This document shows positions 1 through 11,240 of a DNA stretch of 64,000 nucleotides, in pieces. How positions within the stretch are numbered: position 1 is the stretch's first letter; each line of letters starts with the position of its first letter. The notes under the pieces were generated by a model. The model did no database searches. It was not told where the DNA came from and was given only the letters and a program-made list of their open reading frames with translations. The position numbers and the translations under genes were made by a program. This DNA comes from Gammaproteobacteria bacterium (GTDB lineage: Bacteria > Pseudomonadota > Gammaproteobacteria > JAJFKO01): the NCBI GenBank assembly GCA_028284465.1, contig JANQRR010000012.1:87290-151289 (forward strand), written 5' to 3'.

Positions 1-443
1 ACTTGGGCTATAACTTTTTGCAATTTGAAGTGCCGCAAACCGTAGGTGGAGTGCAGATCAATCGGATCACGCAAGTGCTTGGCCCTAACCCACGATTGGG
101 CACAGTTTCACTGGTATGGCCGCTGCCATTCTGGCATAATTGGGCATTTCTTGGATACAGTGATTACGACATACGCTTTAAACGCTTCGTTGGTAATGCG
201 GTTGGCATTCAGTTTGATAGTTGCTGTTGGGGATTTCGTTTCGTACTGAGTCGAACGTTATTATTTGAGCGAGAGCTGAGTACGGTGCGCGATGAGCGCA
301 ATGAATTTAATAATGCAGTTTATTTGCAAATTATTTTTAAAGGTTTAGGGGTGTTTGGTAACCATGACCCAAGTTCGTTATTGACGAGCAATATTTCTGG
401 GTTCCAAGATAGTTATAGAAATCCTATACCGGATTTCTTTTGA
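1..443 (+). CDS. lptD: LPS-assembly protein LptD, C-terminal fragment
   Basis: This is the 3' end of a gene that begins before the window; about 147 codons are visible. LptD is the outer-membrane beta-barrel that, with LptE, inserts lipopolysaccharide into the outer leaflet. The visible part has the family's C-terminal signature: a YDIRFKRF strand, then the FDSCCWGFRFV segment (the paired cysteines belong to the LptD disulfide system), then NNAVYLQIIFKGLG. The protein ends in aromatic FF, as expected of a barrel folded by BAM. surA follows 59 bases downstream, the usual lptD-surA order in gammaproteobacteria. Confidence 0.9.
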   Translation, partial: LGYNFLQFEVPQTVGGVQINRITQVLGPNPRLGTVSLVWPLPFWHNWAFLGYSDYDIRFKRFVGNAVGIQFDSCCWGFRFVLSRTLLFERELSTVRDERNEFNNAVYLQIIFKGLGVFGNHDPSSLLTSNISGFQDSYRNPIPDFF

Positions 444-502
444 CAAAGTAATCTAATTAGCATGGCTTATTTTACAGATATAAAAATTAGGTAGGAAAAT
501 CG

Positions 503-1783
503 ATGAAGAGACTAGGTATTATTATTTTATTAATTGGATTGTTGGGTATAAACAGCATAAGTTTTGCTGAACGCTTAGATCGAATTGTTGCAGTGGTTAA
601 AGACCAAGTGATCACTGCCGATCAGCTTAACTCGCGCGTCGCGCAATATAAAGCACAAATTGCTCATAGTGGCCATACTCCACCGCCAGCGAGTATTTTA
701 CGCAAGCAAGTGTTGCAACGAATGATTTATCAAAAACTGCAATTGCAACTTGCGAAGCAACGCGATATTACAGTTGATGATTTAATGTTAAATCAAGCGA
801 TTAAAAATATTGCCAGTCGTAATCATATTCCGTTAGAAAAATTTAAACATGCGGTAGAAGCGCAAGGCATTAGTTTTAAGCACTATAAGCAGCAATTAAA
901 ACAACAATTAATTATCCAAAAATTACAATCAGAAATGGTTGGCAAAACAATTAGTATTACGCCAGAAGATGTGGCAAAGGCTAAGCGTAAATTAGCGAGC
1001 AAAGCCGATGCAGTGAAAGATTATCATCTGTATAATATTTTGATTGCATTACCTGATGTACCAACCTCAGAAGATATTACCGCAGCCAAAAAACACGCTG
1101 AAGCGATCATCAAGAAATTAAAGCATGGCGCAGATTTCCAACAAATTGCAATGGCACAATCTGCTGGCCCGCAAGCTTTGCAAGGCGGCAATTTAGGCTG
1201 GCGTAAATTAGGTGAATTGCCATCTGTTTTCACCAAGTACGTTGAAAAAATGAAATCTGGGCAAATTAAAGGGCCTATTCGTACCGGCAATGGTTTTCAT
1301 ATTATTAAACTAGCTGGTGTGCGTGGTCGCAGTATGCGACGCGTAGTAACAGAATATCATGTGCGCCAAATCTTAATTAAAACGGGGCCAATGTTATCAG
1401 CGAAGCAAGCGAAATTGCGTTTGGAACGTATTCGTAAGTTAATTTTAGCGGGTGGAAGTTTTAAAAAGCTAGCTGAAGGCAATTCACATGATCAACGATC
1501 GGTAAATAAAGGTGGTGATATGGGATGGGTAGCCGCGGCGCAACTCGAGCCGATGTTTGCTCAGCATATTGTGCATCTTAAAGTTGGTCAACTAAGCAAG
1601 CCATTTCATACCGCCATAGGCTGGCATATTGCGCAGGTGTTAGGCCATCGCCGAGTTGATGACACCAAAGCATTTTTAACGTTACAGGCACGGCAAATGG
1701 TGTATCGACGGAAATTTATGGAAAAACGTCAGATGTGGTTACAATCATTGCGTGAAAATGCTTATGTGAAGATCATGCGATGA
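503..1783 (+). CDS. surA: Periplasmic chaperone / peptidyl-prolyl isomerase SurA
   Basis: A 426-residue periplasmic chaperone that escorts unfolded outer-membrane proteins to the BAM complex. Residues 1-22 are a signal peptide (MKRLGIIILLIGLLG... cut after SFA). Next comes the SurA N-terminal domain starting at ERLDRIVAVVKDQVIT, followed by two parvulin (PpiC) domains at about residues 172-275 and 283-385, each with the GGxLGW or GGDMGW turn and the GxHI end. Length matches the family (428 in E. coli). A TAGGA ribosome site lies 7 bases before the ATG. Its stop overlaps the next start by four bases (ATGA), implying translational coupling to the esterase where many relatives have pdxA. Confidence 0.96.
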   Translation: MKRLGIIILLIGLLGINSISFAERLDRIVAVVKDQVITADQLNSRVAQYKAQIAHSGHTPPPASILRKQVLQRMIYQKLQLQLAKQRDITVDDLMLNQAIKNIASRNHIPLEKFKHAVEAQGISFKHYKQQLKQQLIIQKLQSEMVGKTISITPEDVAKAKRKLASKADAVKDYHLYNILIALPDVPTSEDITAAKKHAEAIIKKLKHGADFQQIAMAQSAGPQALQGGNLGWRKLGELPSVFTKYVEKMKSGQIKGPIRTGNGFHIIKLAGVRGRSMRRVVTEYHVRQILIKTGPMLSAKQAKLRLERIRKLILAGGSFKKLAEGNSHDQRSVNKGGDMGWVAAAQLEPMFAQHIVHLKVGQLSKPFHTAIGWHIAQVLGHRRVDDTKAFLTLQARQMVYRRKFMEKRQMWLQSLRENAYVKIMR

Positions 1784-2442
1784 GTTTATTGCCTCGGCTT
1801 GAAATTAATCCCGATGATCCGCCAGTAGCAACAGTTATTTGGTTACACGGATTAGGTGCCGATGGCCATGATTTTGCACCTATTGTGTCGCAACTTAATG
1901 TCGCTGATAAACCAATTCGTTTTGTATTTCCGCATGCTCCAGCGATGCCGGTAACGTTAAATGCAGGCTTACACATGCCTGCCTGGTTTGATATTTTAGG
2001 TTTAGGCATTGATGCGCCAGTAGATAAAGTTGGTGTGCATCAAATGGAACAACGCATTCAAGATTTAATTGAGAATGAATGTCAGCAAAAGATTGAGTCG
2101 AACAATATTATTCTCGCGGGTTTTTCTCAAGGTGGTGCAATGGCATTGTTTACCGCTTTACGTTATCCGCAACGACTCGCAGGTGTTATTGCATTATCAA
2201 CATTTTTGCCATTAGAACAAGAACTAGTAAATTTTTTAAGTGAAGCTAATCATGACCTGCCGATTTTTATGGGGCATGGCGAACGTGATCCATTAGTCGA
2301 TATTAGTTGGGGGCAACATTGTGCAGATAAACTGGTGGAATTAGGCTATCGCGTCGATTGGCATACGTATCCAATAGAACATACCGTGTATCCACAAGAA
2401 ATTGCTGCCATTGCACAATGGTTGGAGCAGATTATTAGCTAA
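1780..2442 (+). CDS. Alpha/beta hydrolase, carboxylesterase/acyl-protein-thioesterase family
   Basis: A 220-residue serine esterase of the phospholipase/carboxylesterase (YpfH/EstB, APT1-like) family, cytoplasmic with no signal peptide. The oxyanion segment WLHGLGADGHDF is near residue 21. The nucleophile elbow GFSQGG places the catalytic serine at 116; likely partners are Asp170 (ERDPLVD) and His201 (IEHTVYP). Family members hydrolyse short acyl esters or thioesters; the true substrate cannot be read from sequence. It overlaps surA by four bases, so the two are probably co-translated. No repeats or insertions were seen. Confidence 0.88.
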   Translation: MSLLPRLEINPDDPPVATVIWLHGLGADGHDFAPIVSQLNVADKPIRFVFPHAPAMPVTLNAGLHMPAWFDILGLGIDAPVDKVGVHQMEQRIQDLIENECQQKIESNNIILAGFSQGGAMALFTALRYPQRLAGVIALSTFLPLEQELVNFLSEANHDLPIFMGHGERDPLVDISWGQHCADKLVELGYRVDWHTYPIEHTVYPQEIAAIAQWLEQIIS

Positions 2443-2470
2443 AGCTTATCAAAATCGCGGGTTATTGATG

Positions 2471-2689
2471 TTAGCTACTACCAGCCTGTTTTTTGTCACG
2501 TGAATGTTTTGCATATTTTTTCCAATCATTTATTGTTGCACCAGGTTTGGTTGCGTTTAGAAAATCTTTAAGAAGTGGATCTGTTTGCCCCACCGTTTTT
2601 GGTTGTGACGTTGATGGTTGATTTCTTCCTTGACCTCGACCACTCCCTCCAGTGACTTTACGTGCTTTACGGGTACGTTTTTTGCCCAT
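2471..2689 (-). CDS. Tiny basic protein, Gly-Gly family (member a)
   Basis: 72 residues, very rich in Lys, Arg, Ser and Gln; I recognise no named family. It starts MGKKRTRKARKVTGG, followed by a Gly/Ser/Gln linker, then a C-terminal block (GQTD..LKDFLN, WKKYAKHSRDKK) shared with the next gene. No signal peptide or membrane segment. A GAGAG ribosome site lies about 9 bases upstream, and a good sigma70-type promoter (TTGATT, 17 bases, TATAAT) lies at 2722-2750. Its paralogue, matching start signals and promoter make it a real gene despite its size. Nucleic-acid binding is an inference from charge only. Confidence 0.8.
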   Translation of the reverse strand: MGKKRTRKARKVTGGSGRGQGRNQPSTSQPKTVGQTDPLLKDFLNATKPGATINDWKKYAKHSRDKKQAGSS

Positions 2690-2721
2690 TTTAAGTACTC
2701 TCTAGACAATTACATATTTAA

Positions 2722-2750
2722 ATTATAGTTAGCAAACCAAAACGAATCAA
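2722..2750 (-). promoter_or_regulatory. Promoter of small basic gene a
   Basis: On the minus strand TTGATT and TATAAT are separated by 17 bases, with AC just before the -10 box. The spacer contains TTTGGTTTGCT, nearly the same as the TTTGGCCTGCT of the promoter for the neighbouring paralogue at 3066-3094. The pair diverges elsewhere, so this similarity looks selected. Confidence 0.65.
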
Positions 2751-2828
2751 TTTTAATCAATTTGGCCGAGTTTGAGTATTAGAGGATCTTATTGATAAAT
2801 CAGGGAATTCTGTAACTTTTAGATTTGT

Positions 2829-3038
2829 TTATTTGCCTTTGCTAGAACCTTTTGCCTTACGTGCATTCTTTGCATATTTTTTCCATACTTCAGGCGTGTT
2901 CTTTCTTATAACATTCAAAAAATCTGTTTGACCTGAATTAAGTGACTTTGTAGGTAATGACAATGGCTGAGTATTACCAGGATTTTTCGCCCCTCCTCCT
3001 GTGATAGACCGGGTTTTTCGGGTGTGTTTCTTTGCCAT
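2829..3038 (-). CDS. Tiny basic protein, Gly-Gly family (member b)
   Basis: 69 residues beginning MAKKHTRKTRSITGG. The reading frame opens 15 bases earlier, but a GAGGA ribosome site sits 8-9 bases before this internal ATG, so I start here. It is a clear paralogue of the gene 140 bases downstream: both share M.KK.TRK.R..TGG at the N-terminus and GQTD..LN...WKKYAK..R..K at the C-terminus, with a poorly conserved Pro/Ser-rich middle. No membrane segment or cysteine. Function unknown; the high charge suggests binding to nucleic acid or another polyanion. Confidence 0.8.
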   Translation of the reverse strand: MAKKHTRKTRSITGGGAKNPGNTQPLSLPTKSLNSGQTDFLNVIRKNTPEVWKKYAKNARKAKGSSKGK

Positions 3039-3065
3039 CTTTACTTTCCTCATATGAATGCATTA

Positions 3066-3094
3066 ATTATAGTAAGCAGGCCAAACATGGTCAA
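3066..3094 (-). promoter_or_regulatory. Promoter of small basic gene b
   Basis: On the minus strand TTGACC, a 17-base spacer and TATAAT. The block TTGACCAT, TGGCCTG and TTAC before the -10 reappears almost unchanged at 61195-61223 in front of the small-protein array 58 kb away. The -10 box lies about 28 bases upstream of the start codon. Confidence 0.75.
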
Positions 3095-3305
3095 TTTCAG
3101 AGCGCTCCATTCGGCGCCTGTTTGTTAAGTTAATCTATTGAAAAATATAGATTATTTAGTAACTCACATGTTGTGGTTTAACTATAACAGCGCAAATTTA
3201 ATCAAATATTGACCATGATATTTGTTTCGACCGGTAATTTCATGTCAATATCAATGTGCGATAAGATAGCGCATCAACAAATATAGGCTCTGTATTTAAG
3301 ATAGT

Positions 3306-4496
3306 ATGATTCATAAACATAAATATGCTAACAAAGCACTGAGAATTTTCCCAATATTATTGGTGCTATATGAAGTTGCTACCTATTTATCGAATGATGC
3401 TTATCTACCGGCGCTTCCTCATATAGCGCGTGATTTAAATACGTCACATCATCTTGTGCAACTCACGCTAACAACCTGGTTTCTAGGTTCCGCTTCGATG
3501 CAGTTGATATTGGGTCCTGTGTCGGATCGCTATGGTAGAAGACCCGTGCTTCTCATCGGTGTAGTAGTATTCATCGTGTCTACCATCGTGTGCGCACTAA
3601 CTCCCAGTATTGATCTATTGTTGTTTGCACGCTTCATTCAAGGCGCCACTATTACGTCGATGATTGTTGCAGGCTATGCGACTATCCATGAATTATTTGA
3701 TCGCGAGCGAGCAATTCATACCTTAGCCTTGATGAGAAGCGTCACAGTGTTAGCGCCAGCATTTGGGCCATTGTTTGGAGCGATGATTTTATACTTTTTA
3801 GATTGGCGCTGGATATTTGCTATTTTGGCGATTATGGCATTAATAGTATTGTTTGGATTAATATCTAAAATGCCCGAAACTAATCCTAAAGAAAACAGAC
3901 ATCCAATTAATATAAAGCGTATTTTGGGTCAATATAAACGGATATTTACTAATCTTCAATTCATGCGCGCAGCATTAAGCTCTTGTATTCTATTTGGCGC
4001 AATGGCGGCCTGGATTGCTGCGGGTCCATTTTTAGTGATCGATAAATTTCATTATGGAGTTTTTGGTTTTGTTATATTTCAAGCAATTGTATTTGGCTGT
4101 TTTATCATCGGCACTCGCCTCGTTAAACCATTAATGAAAAGATACAAAATTCCTAGCCTTATTAAATTCGGACTTACATGTGCTTTATGTGGTGGTGTGC
4201 TTTCATTATTGTTAGCAGTATTGTTGCCACAAATTTTATATGGCATGATTATTTCGCTGATGCTTGTTGCTGGTGGTACCGGGTTGTGTTATCCCATTTT
4301 AAATCGTGTTGCTATTGAAGCAAGTACTGAGCCAATGGGTACACGTATGGCAGTATTCTCAAGTTTAACTGGTAGCTTTGGCATGATAGGTAGTGGCTTG
4401 ATCAGTAGTGTATATAATGGCACATTGCTTTCACTGAGTGTTATATTAATTTCGTTTACAATCATTGCTTTTTTGTTGATGGGAATTAAGCAATAA
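3306..4496 (+). CDS. MFS drug exporter, Bcr/CflA type
   Basis: A 396-residue inner-membrane transporter of the major facilitator superfamily (DHA1, Bcr/CflA subgroup), predicted to expel drugs or metabolites using the proton gradient. About 12 hydrophobic segments are visible. Family motifs include YLSNDAYLPALPHIARDL in helix 1, motif A GPVSDRYGRRPVLL after helix 2, and the proline/glycine-rich APAFGPLFGA of helix 5. The ribosome site is weak (AAGATAG). It stands alone between the small basic genes and hemF. Substrate cannot be predicted. Confidence 0.88.
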   Translation: MIHKHKYANKALRIFPILLVLYEVATYLSNDAYLPALPHIARDLNTSHHLVQLTLTTWFLGSASMQLILGPVSDRYGRRPVLLIGVVVFIVSTIVCALTPSIDLLLFARFIQGATITSMIVAGYATIHELFDRERAIHTLALMRSVTVLAPAFGPLFGAMILYFLDWRWIFAILAIMALIVLFGLISKMPETNPKENRHPINIKRILGQYKRIFTNLQFMRAALSSCILFGAMAAWIAAGPFLVIDKFHYGVFGFVIFQAIVFGCFIIGTRLVKPLMKRYKIPSLIKFGLTCALCGGVLSLLLAVLLPQILYGMIISLMLVAGGTGLCYPILNRVAIEASTEPMGTRMAVFSSLTGSFGMIGSGLISSVYNGTLLSLSVILISFTIIAFLLMGIKQ

Positions 4497-4528
4497 AGCA
4501 GGATCTCTCCTACAAGAGCAATAGAGAC

Positions 4529-4561
4529 TTGTCGGATTATAAGATTTAAATAATCCGACAA
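4529..4561. terminator. Stem-loop downstream of the MFS gene
   Basis: A perfect 12-base inverted repeat (TTGTCGGATTAT and its complement) around a 9-base loop, between the convergent MFS gene and hemF. It lacks a clean U-run, so it is a probable rather than certain terminator; the position suits transcription end for both genes. Confidence 0.55.
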
Positions 4562-4584
4562 ATCTGTTTGATTGAATGGCTTAG

Positions 4585-4607
4585 ATCCCGCGGTCAAGCC
4601 GCGGGAT
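4585..4607. repeat. Dispersed GC-rich palindrome (copy 1)
   Basis: ATCCCGCGG, loop TCAAG, CCGCGGGAT: a 9-bp GC-rich hairpin followed by GAC, in an AT-rich intergenic gap. Near-identical copies lie at 33181-33207 and inside 55571-55673. All three are intergenic, like a REP-type element. Confidence 0.75.
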
Positions 4608-4630
4608 GACGGGTTACACGCTATGATGGC

Positions 4631-7553
<2,923 letters not shown>

Positions 7554-7587
7554 GGTTTCATCCCTTGCATTAACATTAGTATTGTAA

Positions 7588-8142
7588 TTAAGTACGAATA
7601 ATTTTTTCACTCAGAGCATCATAAATAGGTGTTGGTTTAGCTAAACCACCTAATGGTCCCTCGAGAATATAATCAATTTTATCAGCAAATTTAACCGTAA
7701 TTGTAGTTTTATCTAACGCGGGTGGTTCACCTTCAATATTAGCACTGGTAGAAACAATGGGGTTGCCAAATTTGCGACATAATTGTTGCGCGAGTGGGTG
7801 CGCAGTCATGCGGATAGCAACAGTTTTATGATCACCACAAATCCAACGTGGTACCGCAGTGCTGACAGGTAGTAGCCAAGTGATAGCTCCTGGCCACGTT
7901 GCTGCTACTTTGGTTTTAATGTGGGTTGGTAATGAAGTTATCAGCGGATTAATTTGTTGCCAGTCTGCTGCAATTAAAATCAATCCTTTATGTTGTGAGC
8001 GATGTTTGATCGCTAATAAACGTTGCACTGCTTGTTGATTAAAGGGATCGCAACCGAAACCATAGACAGCTTCCGTTGGGTAAGCGATAATACCTCCTCT
8101 TTTAATAGTGGCGATTGCTTTATCGAAAGATGTTACGGCCAT
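7588..8142 (-). CDS. tsaC: Threonylcarbamoyl-AMP synthase TsaC (YrdC/Sua5 fold)
   Basis: A 184-residue cytoplasmic enzyme that makes L-threonylcarbamoyl-adenylate from threonine, bicarbonate and ATP, the first step of the t6A37 modification of ANN-decoding tRNAs. Visible motifs: the N-terminal YPTEAVYGFGCDP, the basic KHRSQHKGLILI, the WPGAITWLLP segment, and C-terminal STSANIEGEPP. The short length (no Sua5 C-terminal domain) fits TsaC. It heads the minus-strand group with the cyclase gene 34 bases downstream. Confidence 0.93.
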   Translation of the reverse strand: MAVTSFDKAIATIKRGGIIAYPTEAVYGFGCDPFNQQAVQRLLAIKHRSQHKGLILIAADWQQINPLITSLPTHIKTKVAATWPGAITWLLPVSTAVPRWICGDHKTVAIRMTAHPLAQQLCRKFGNPIVSTSANIEGEPPALDKTTITVKFADKIDYILEGPLGGLAKPTPIYDALSEKIIRT

Positions 8143-8221
8143 GTTAATCAGCTCTGTTTTAAATTAATGTTAATGTATCATAGGATGTTTAGAAAATGTA
8201 TAGAATGAGTTGCAATAACTC

Positions 8222-8605
8222 ATGAATATGGGTGAATCATATAAGATAAGCGTGGACGTGCGCACACAGTATATTGTTGAGCAATCTATTCCCGAAAAAG
8301 ATCATTATGTTTTTGCTTATACCATCACCATTCATAATTTATGTTCTCAAGGGGTAAAACTATTAGGGCGTAAATGGCACATTATGGATGCAAACGGACA
8401 TACGCAAGATGTCGAAGGCGTTGGCGTGGTAGGTTTGCAACCTTACATTAATCCACAAAAGCAATTTGAGTATACTAGCGGTGCAATTTTGGCAACTCCT
8501 GTTGGTAGTATGCAAGGTAGCTATCAATTCGCCGCTGATGATGGAGCCGTGTTTGAAGCAGATATTCCGCCATTCCGCTTAGCTGATCCGAATATGCTAC
8601 ACTAA
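8222..8605 (+). CDS. apaG: ApaG/CorD family protein
   Basis: A 127-residue single-domain protein of the ApaG family, a fibronectin-III-like beta sandwich. The signature is intact: YTITIHNLCSQGVKLLGRKWHIMDANG and the glycine-rich GVVGLQPYINPQKQFEYTSG followed by GSMQGSYQF. The role in bacteria is poorly defined; genetic links are to Mg/Co resistance and diadenosine tetraphosphate metabolism. In many relatives apaG lies in surA-pdxA-ksgA-apaG; here it is separated and sits before guaC. The start is uncertain by two codons (MNMGES). Confidence 0.9.
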   Translation: MNMGESYKISVDVRTQYIVEQSIPEKDHYVFAYTITIHNLCSQGVKLLGRKWHIMDANGHTQDVEGVGVVGLQPYINPQKQFEYTSGAILATPVGSMQGSYQFAADDGAVFEADIPPFRLADPNMLH

Positions 8606-8638
8606 TAAATGGCTTGGGTGACTTAAGGAAATCGCGCC

Positions 8639-9673
8639 ATGCGCATTGAACAAAATTACAAACTCGATTTCAAAGATGTATTAATTCGTCCTAAACGTAG
8701 TACGTTATCGTCGCGTGCAGAAGTTAATTTGATCCGCGAATATAAATTCAAACATACGGCTAAAACTTGGCGTGGTATTCCAATTATTGCGGCGAATATG
8801 GATCACACGGGGACGTTTGCAATTGCTAAAGTATTAAGTCGGCATCAATTACTTACAGCAATTCATAAATTCATTGATCCTAACGTGTGGCAACAATTTA
8901 GTAGCGAACATCCACAAGTGATCGTATCGTGTTTTATTTCATCGGGGATCAGTGACGATGATTTTAAAAATTTACAAATCATCATGAAAAAAGTTACCTC
9001 AGAATTTATTTGTCTTGATGTGGCGAATGGTTACACCCAGCATTTTGTAGATTTTGTACGTAGAGTACGCGCTGCGTTTCCTGAAAAAATTATTATGGCG
9101 GGAAACGTTGTTACTGGTGAGATGGTTGAAGAATTAATTATCTCTGGTGCAGATATTGTTAAAATTGGTATTGGTCCAGGATCAGTATGCACCACGCGCA
9201 ACAAAACTGGAGTAGGTTATCCGCAATTATCCGCTATCATTGAATGCGCTGATGCTGCGCATGGACTTAAAGGTTTAGTGTGTGCTGATGGCGGTTGTGC
9301 CGATCCCGGCGATGTTGCAAAAGCATTTGCAGCGGGGGCGGATTTTGTCATGTTAGGTGGTATGTTTGCAGGTCATGATGAAACTGAAGGTGAAATTATT
9401 GAAAAAAATGGCAAACGTTACAAGCAATTTTATGGCATGAGTTCAGCTGCAGCGATGATGAAATATCATGGCAAAGTAGCAGATTATCGCGCGAGTGAAG
9501 GCAAATCCATTTTAATTCCATATAAAGGCCCAGTGGAAGATACGGTGTTAGATATTTTAGGCGGACTGCGCTCAACATGTACCTATGTCGGTGCGCAAAG
9601 TCTAAAAGAATTATCTAAGCGCACCACGTTTGTCATGGCTTCGCAGCAAGTTAATGACGTCCATGGAAAATAA
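8639..9673 (+). CDS. guaC: GMP reductase
   Basis: A 344-residue IMPDH/GMPR-family TIM barrel that reductively deaminates GMP to IMP with NADPH, for purine salvage. It starts [26 protein letters not shown], the GMPR N-terminus, and has no CBS domains, unlike IMP dehydrogenase. The catalytic loop [19 protein letters not shown] carries the active-site cysteine; [15 protein letters not shown] and [11 protein letters not shown] bind phosphate. An AAGGA site precedes the ATG. The downstream methyltransferase starts 11 bases after its stop. Confidence 0.95.
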   Translation: MRIEQNYKLDFKDVLIRPKRSTLSSRAEVNLIREYKFKHTAKTWRGIPIIAANMDHTGTFAIAKVLSRHQLLTAIHKFIDPNVWQQFSSEHPQVIVSCFISSGISDDDFKNLQIIMKKVTSEFICLDVANGYTQHFVDFVRRVRAAFPEKIIMAGNVVTGEMVEELIISGADIVKIGIGPGSVCTTRNKTGVGYPQLSAIIECADAAHGLKGLVCADGGCADPGDVAKAFAAGADFVMLGGMFAGHDETEGEIIEKNGKRYKQFYGMSSAAAMMKYHGKVADYRASEGKSILIPYKGPVEDTVLDILGGLRSTCTYVGAQSLKELSKRTTFVMASQQVNDVHGK

Positions 9674-9684
9674 GTGTAGTTTTT

Positions 9685-10263
9685 ATGAAAAATTCTTGGC
9701 GGTTTTTTTGGTCTTGGTTACGAACGCCGCGTACCATTGGTGCGATCACGCCAAGTGGTAAAGCGTTAGGGCGGGCTATTGCGCGTCAAATTGATATTGA
9801 TACACCGGGAATGATCATTGAATTGGGAGGTGGCACGGGTAGTTTAACCGAAGCATTACTTGCTATAGGATTGCCTCCTGAACGACTTGTGGTGATTGAG
9901 CGTAACCCGACGTTTTATGATATCTTGCACGAGCAATTTCCTAAGGTGAATGTGGTGTTGGAAGATGCGACTAATTTGCAGCAGTTGGTGGTGCAACGTC
10001 AGTTTAAACCGATCAATGCCATTGTTTCAGGTTTGCCATTGTTGTCGTTAGATCCTAAAATCCGCGATCAGATCATTAGCCAAGTGTTGCAATTGTTAAA
10101 TGGTAGCAATGCATTTTATCAGTTTACCTATGGCTCGCATTCACCCGTGCCGGAATATTTATTGGCGCAAACAGCTTGTGAAGTTAGTCGAATAGGGAGA
10201 ATTTGGCGAAATTTTCCGCCAGCGACAGTATGGCGGTATAAAAAGATAAAATCAGAAAAATAA
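9685..10263 (+). CDS. SAM-dependent methyltransferase, phospholipid N-methyltransferase-like
   Basis: A 192-residue Rossmann methyltransferase resembling PmtA-type phospholipid N-methyltransferases (distantly like the rRNA dimethylase fold). Evidence: TPRTIGAITPSGKALGRAIA near the N-terminus, SAM motif I IIELGGGTGSLTEAL, a VVIERNP acidic motif II, DAT motif III, SGLPLLSL, and the typical ending WRNFPPATVWRYKK. It may methylate phosphatidylethanolamine, but related proteins are often misassigned, so substrate is open. It lies 11 bases after guaC, probably in the same transcript. Confidence 0.78.
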   Translation: MKNSWRFFWSWLRTPRTIGAITPSGKALGRAIARQIDIDTPGMIIELGGGTGSLTEALLAIGLPPERLVVIERNPTFYDILHEQFPKVNVVLEDATNLQQLVVQRQFKPINAIVSGLPLLSLDPKIRDQIISQVLQLLNGSNAFYQFTYGSHSPVPEYLLAQTACEVSRIGRIWRNFPPATVWRYKKIKSEK

Positions 10264-10298
10264 TTTATCTTTACGGTATCTGATCTATACTATAAATG

Positions 10299-10325
10299 CT
10301 AGCACTCTCCTTAAAAGAGTGCTAA
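10299..10325. promoter_or_regulatory. CIRCE element (HrcA operator) upstream of rpoH
   Basis: CTAGCACTC, nine bases, GAGTGCTAA: the CIRCE consensus inverted repeat with only the first base differing. It sits just downstream of TATACT/TATAAA -10-like sequences at 10286-10296, where a bound HrcA repressor would block transcription, and 40 bases before the likely rpoH start. Confidence 0.9.
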
Positions 10326-10364
10326 AATATGCCGAGAAAAGAACAGTTTGTAGGTTTTTTAATC

Positions 10365-11228
10365 ATGAATCAAGTGCAGACTATTGACCAAGCATTAATG
10401 CCTGTGGGTAACATTGAAGCGTATACTCACTGGGTACATCAAATTCCAATACTCACGCAGCAAGAAGAGCAAGAGTTATCTCGCCAATGGTATGAGCAAC
10501 ACGACCTAGAAGCCGCGCGTAAGCTTATCTTAGCGCATTTGCGATTTGTAGTTAGAGTCGCTAAAGGTTATTTAGGGTATGGCTTGCCGTTAGGTGATCT
10601 AATTCAAGAAGGCAATATTGGTTTGATGAAAGCGGTTAAGCGTTTTGATCCAAATGTTGGCGTGCGTTTGGTATCGTTTGCAGTGCATTGGATCAAAGCA
10701 GAAATTCATGAATTTGTATTACGTAACTGGCGTATTGTGAAAGTTGCCACAACCAAAGCGCAACGCAAGTTATTCTTTAATTTGCGTTCTGCGAAAAAGC
10801 GTTTAGGTTGGTTTAGTCGTGAAGAAGTGGACGGCGTTGCTAAAGACTTAGGTGTGCGCCCAGAAGATGTCATGGAAATGGAAGCACGCTTGAATGCACA
10901 TGATGCAGCGTATGATAGTAGTGCGAATGATGATGATGATAGCGGCAGTAGTCCACGTCAATTTGCACCACAACATTATCTTGAAGATCATAGTGCCGAT
11001 CCTTCACTGCAAGTTGAAAACTACAATTGGGCAAGTCAAAACAATGCAAATTTACAAACAGCATTGGCTGCATTGGATGAACGTAGTCGCGATATCATTA
11101 ATCAACGCTGGCTTGCTGATAAAAAATCAACATTGCATGAGTTAGCAGCACAGTATCAAGTATCTGCAGAGCGCGTGCGCCAACTCGAACAAAATGCAAT
11201 GAAGAAATTGAAAGCTTCACTGGTATAA
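10365..11228 (+). CDS. rpoH: Heat-shock sigma factor RpoH (sigma 32)
   Basis: A 287-residue sigma factor that directs RNA polymerase to chaperone and protease genes. The frame opens at 10329, but that start would fall four bases after the CIRCE operator; alignment to RpoH (MPVGNIEAY near the start) and position favour the ATG at 10365. Region 2 is nearly identical to other RpoH proteins: [39 protein letters not shown], then the RpoH box ([11 protein letters not shown]), an acidic linker (NDDDDSGSS), and region 4.2 [20 protein letters not shown]. The CIRCE element implies HrcA repression on top of the usual RNA-thermometer and proteolytic control. Confidence 0.96.
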   Translation: MNQVQTIDQALMPVGNIEAYTHWVHQIPILTQQEEQELSRQWYEQHDLEAARKLILAHLRFVVRVAKGYLGYGLPLGDLIQEGNIGLMKAVKRFDPNVGVRLVSFAVHWIKAEIHEFVLRNWRIVKVATTKAQRKLFFNLRSAKKRLGWFSREEVDGVAKDLGVRPEDVMEMEARLNAHDAAYDSSANDDDDSGSSPRQFAPQHYLEDHSADPSLQVENYNWASQNNANLQTALAALDERSRDIINQRWLADKKSTLHELAAQYQVSAERVRQLEQNAMKKLKASLV

Positions 11229-11240
11229 CAATAATTATTG

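Noticed and set aside
3131..3154. Inverted repeat TAATCTAT..ATAGATTA
   Set aside because: AT-rich with an 8-base loop, no U-run and no regulator nearby; likely chance in AT-rich sequence.
10894..11145. 83-residue overlapping frame inside rpoH
   Set aside because: It is an alternative frame of the acidic-linker region (runs of Met/His) and has no ribosome site; rpoH is clearly the real gene.
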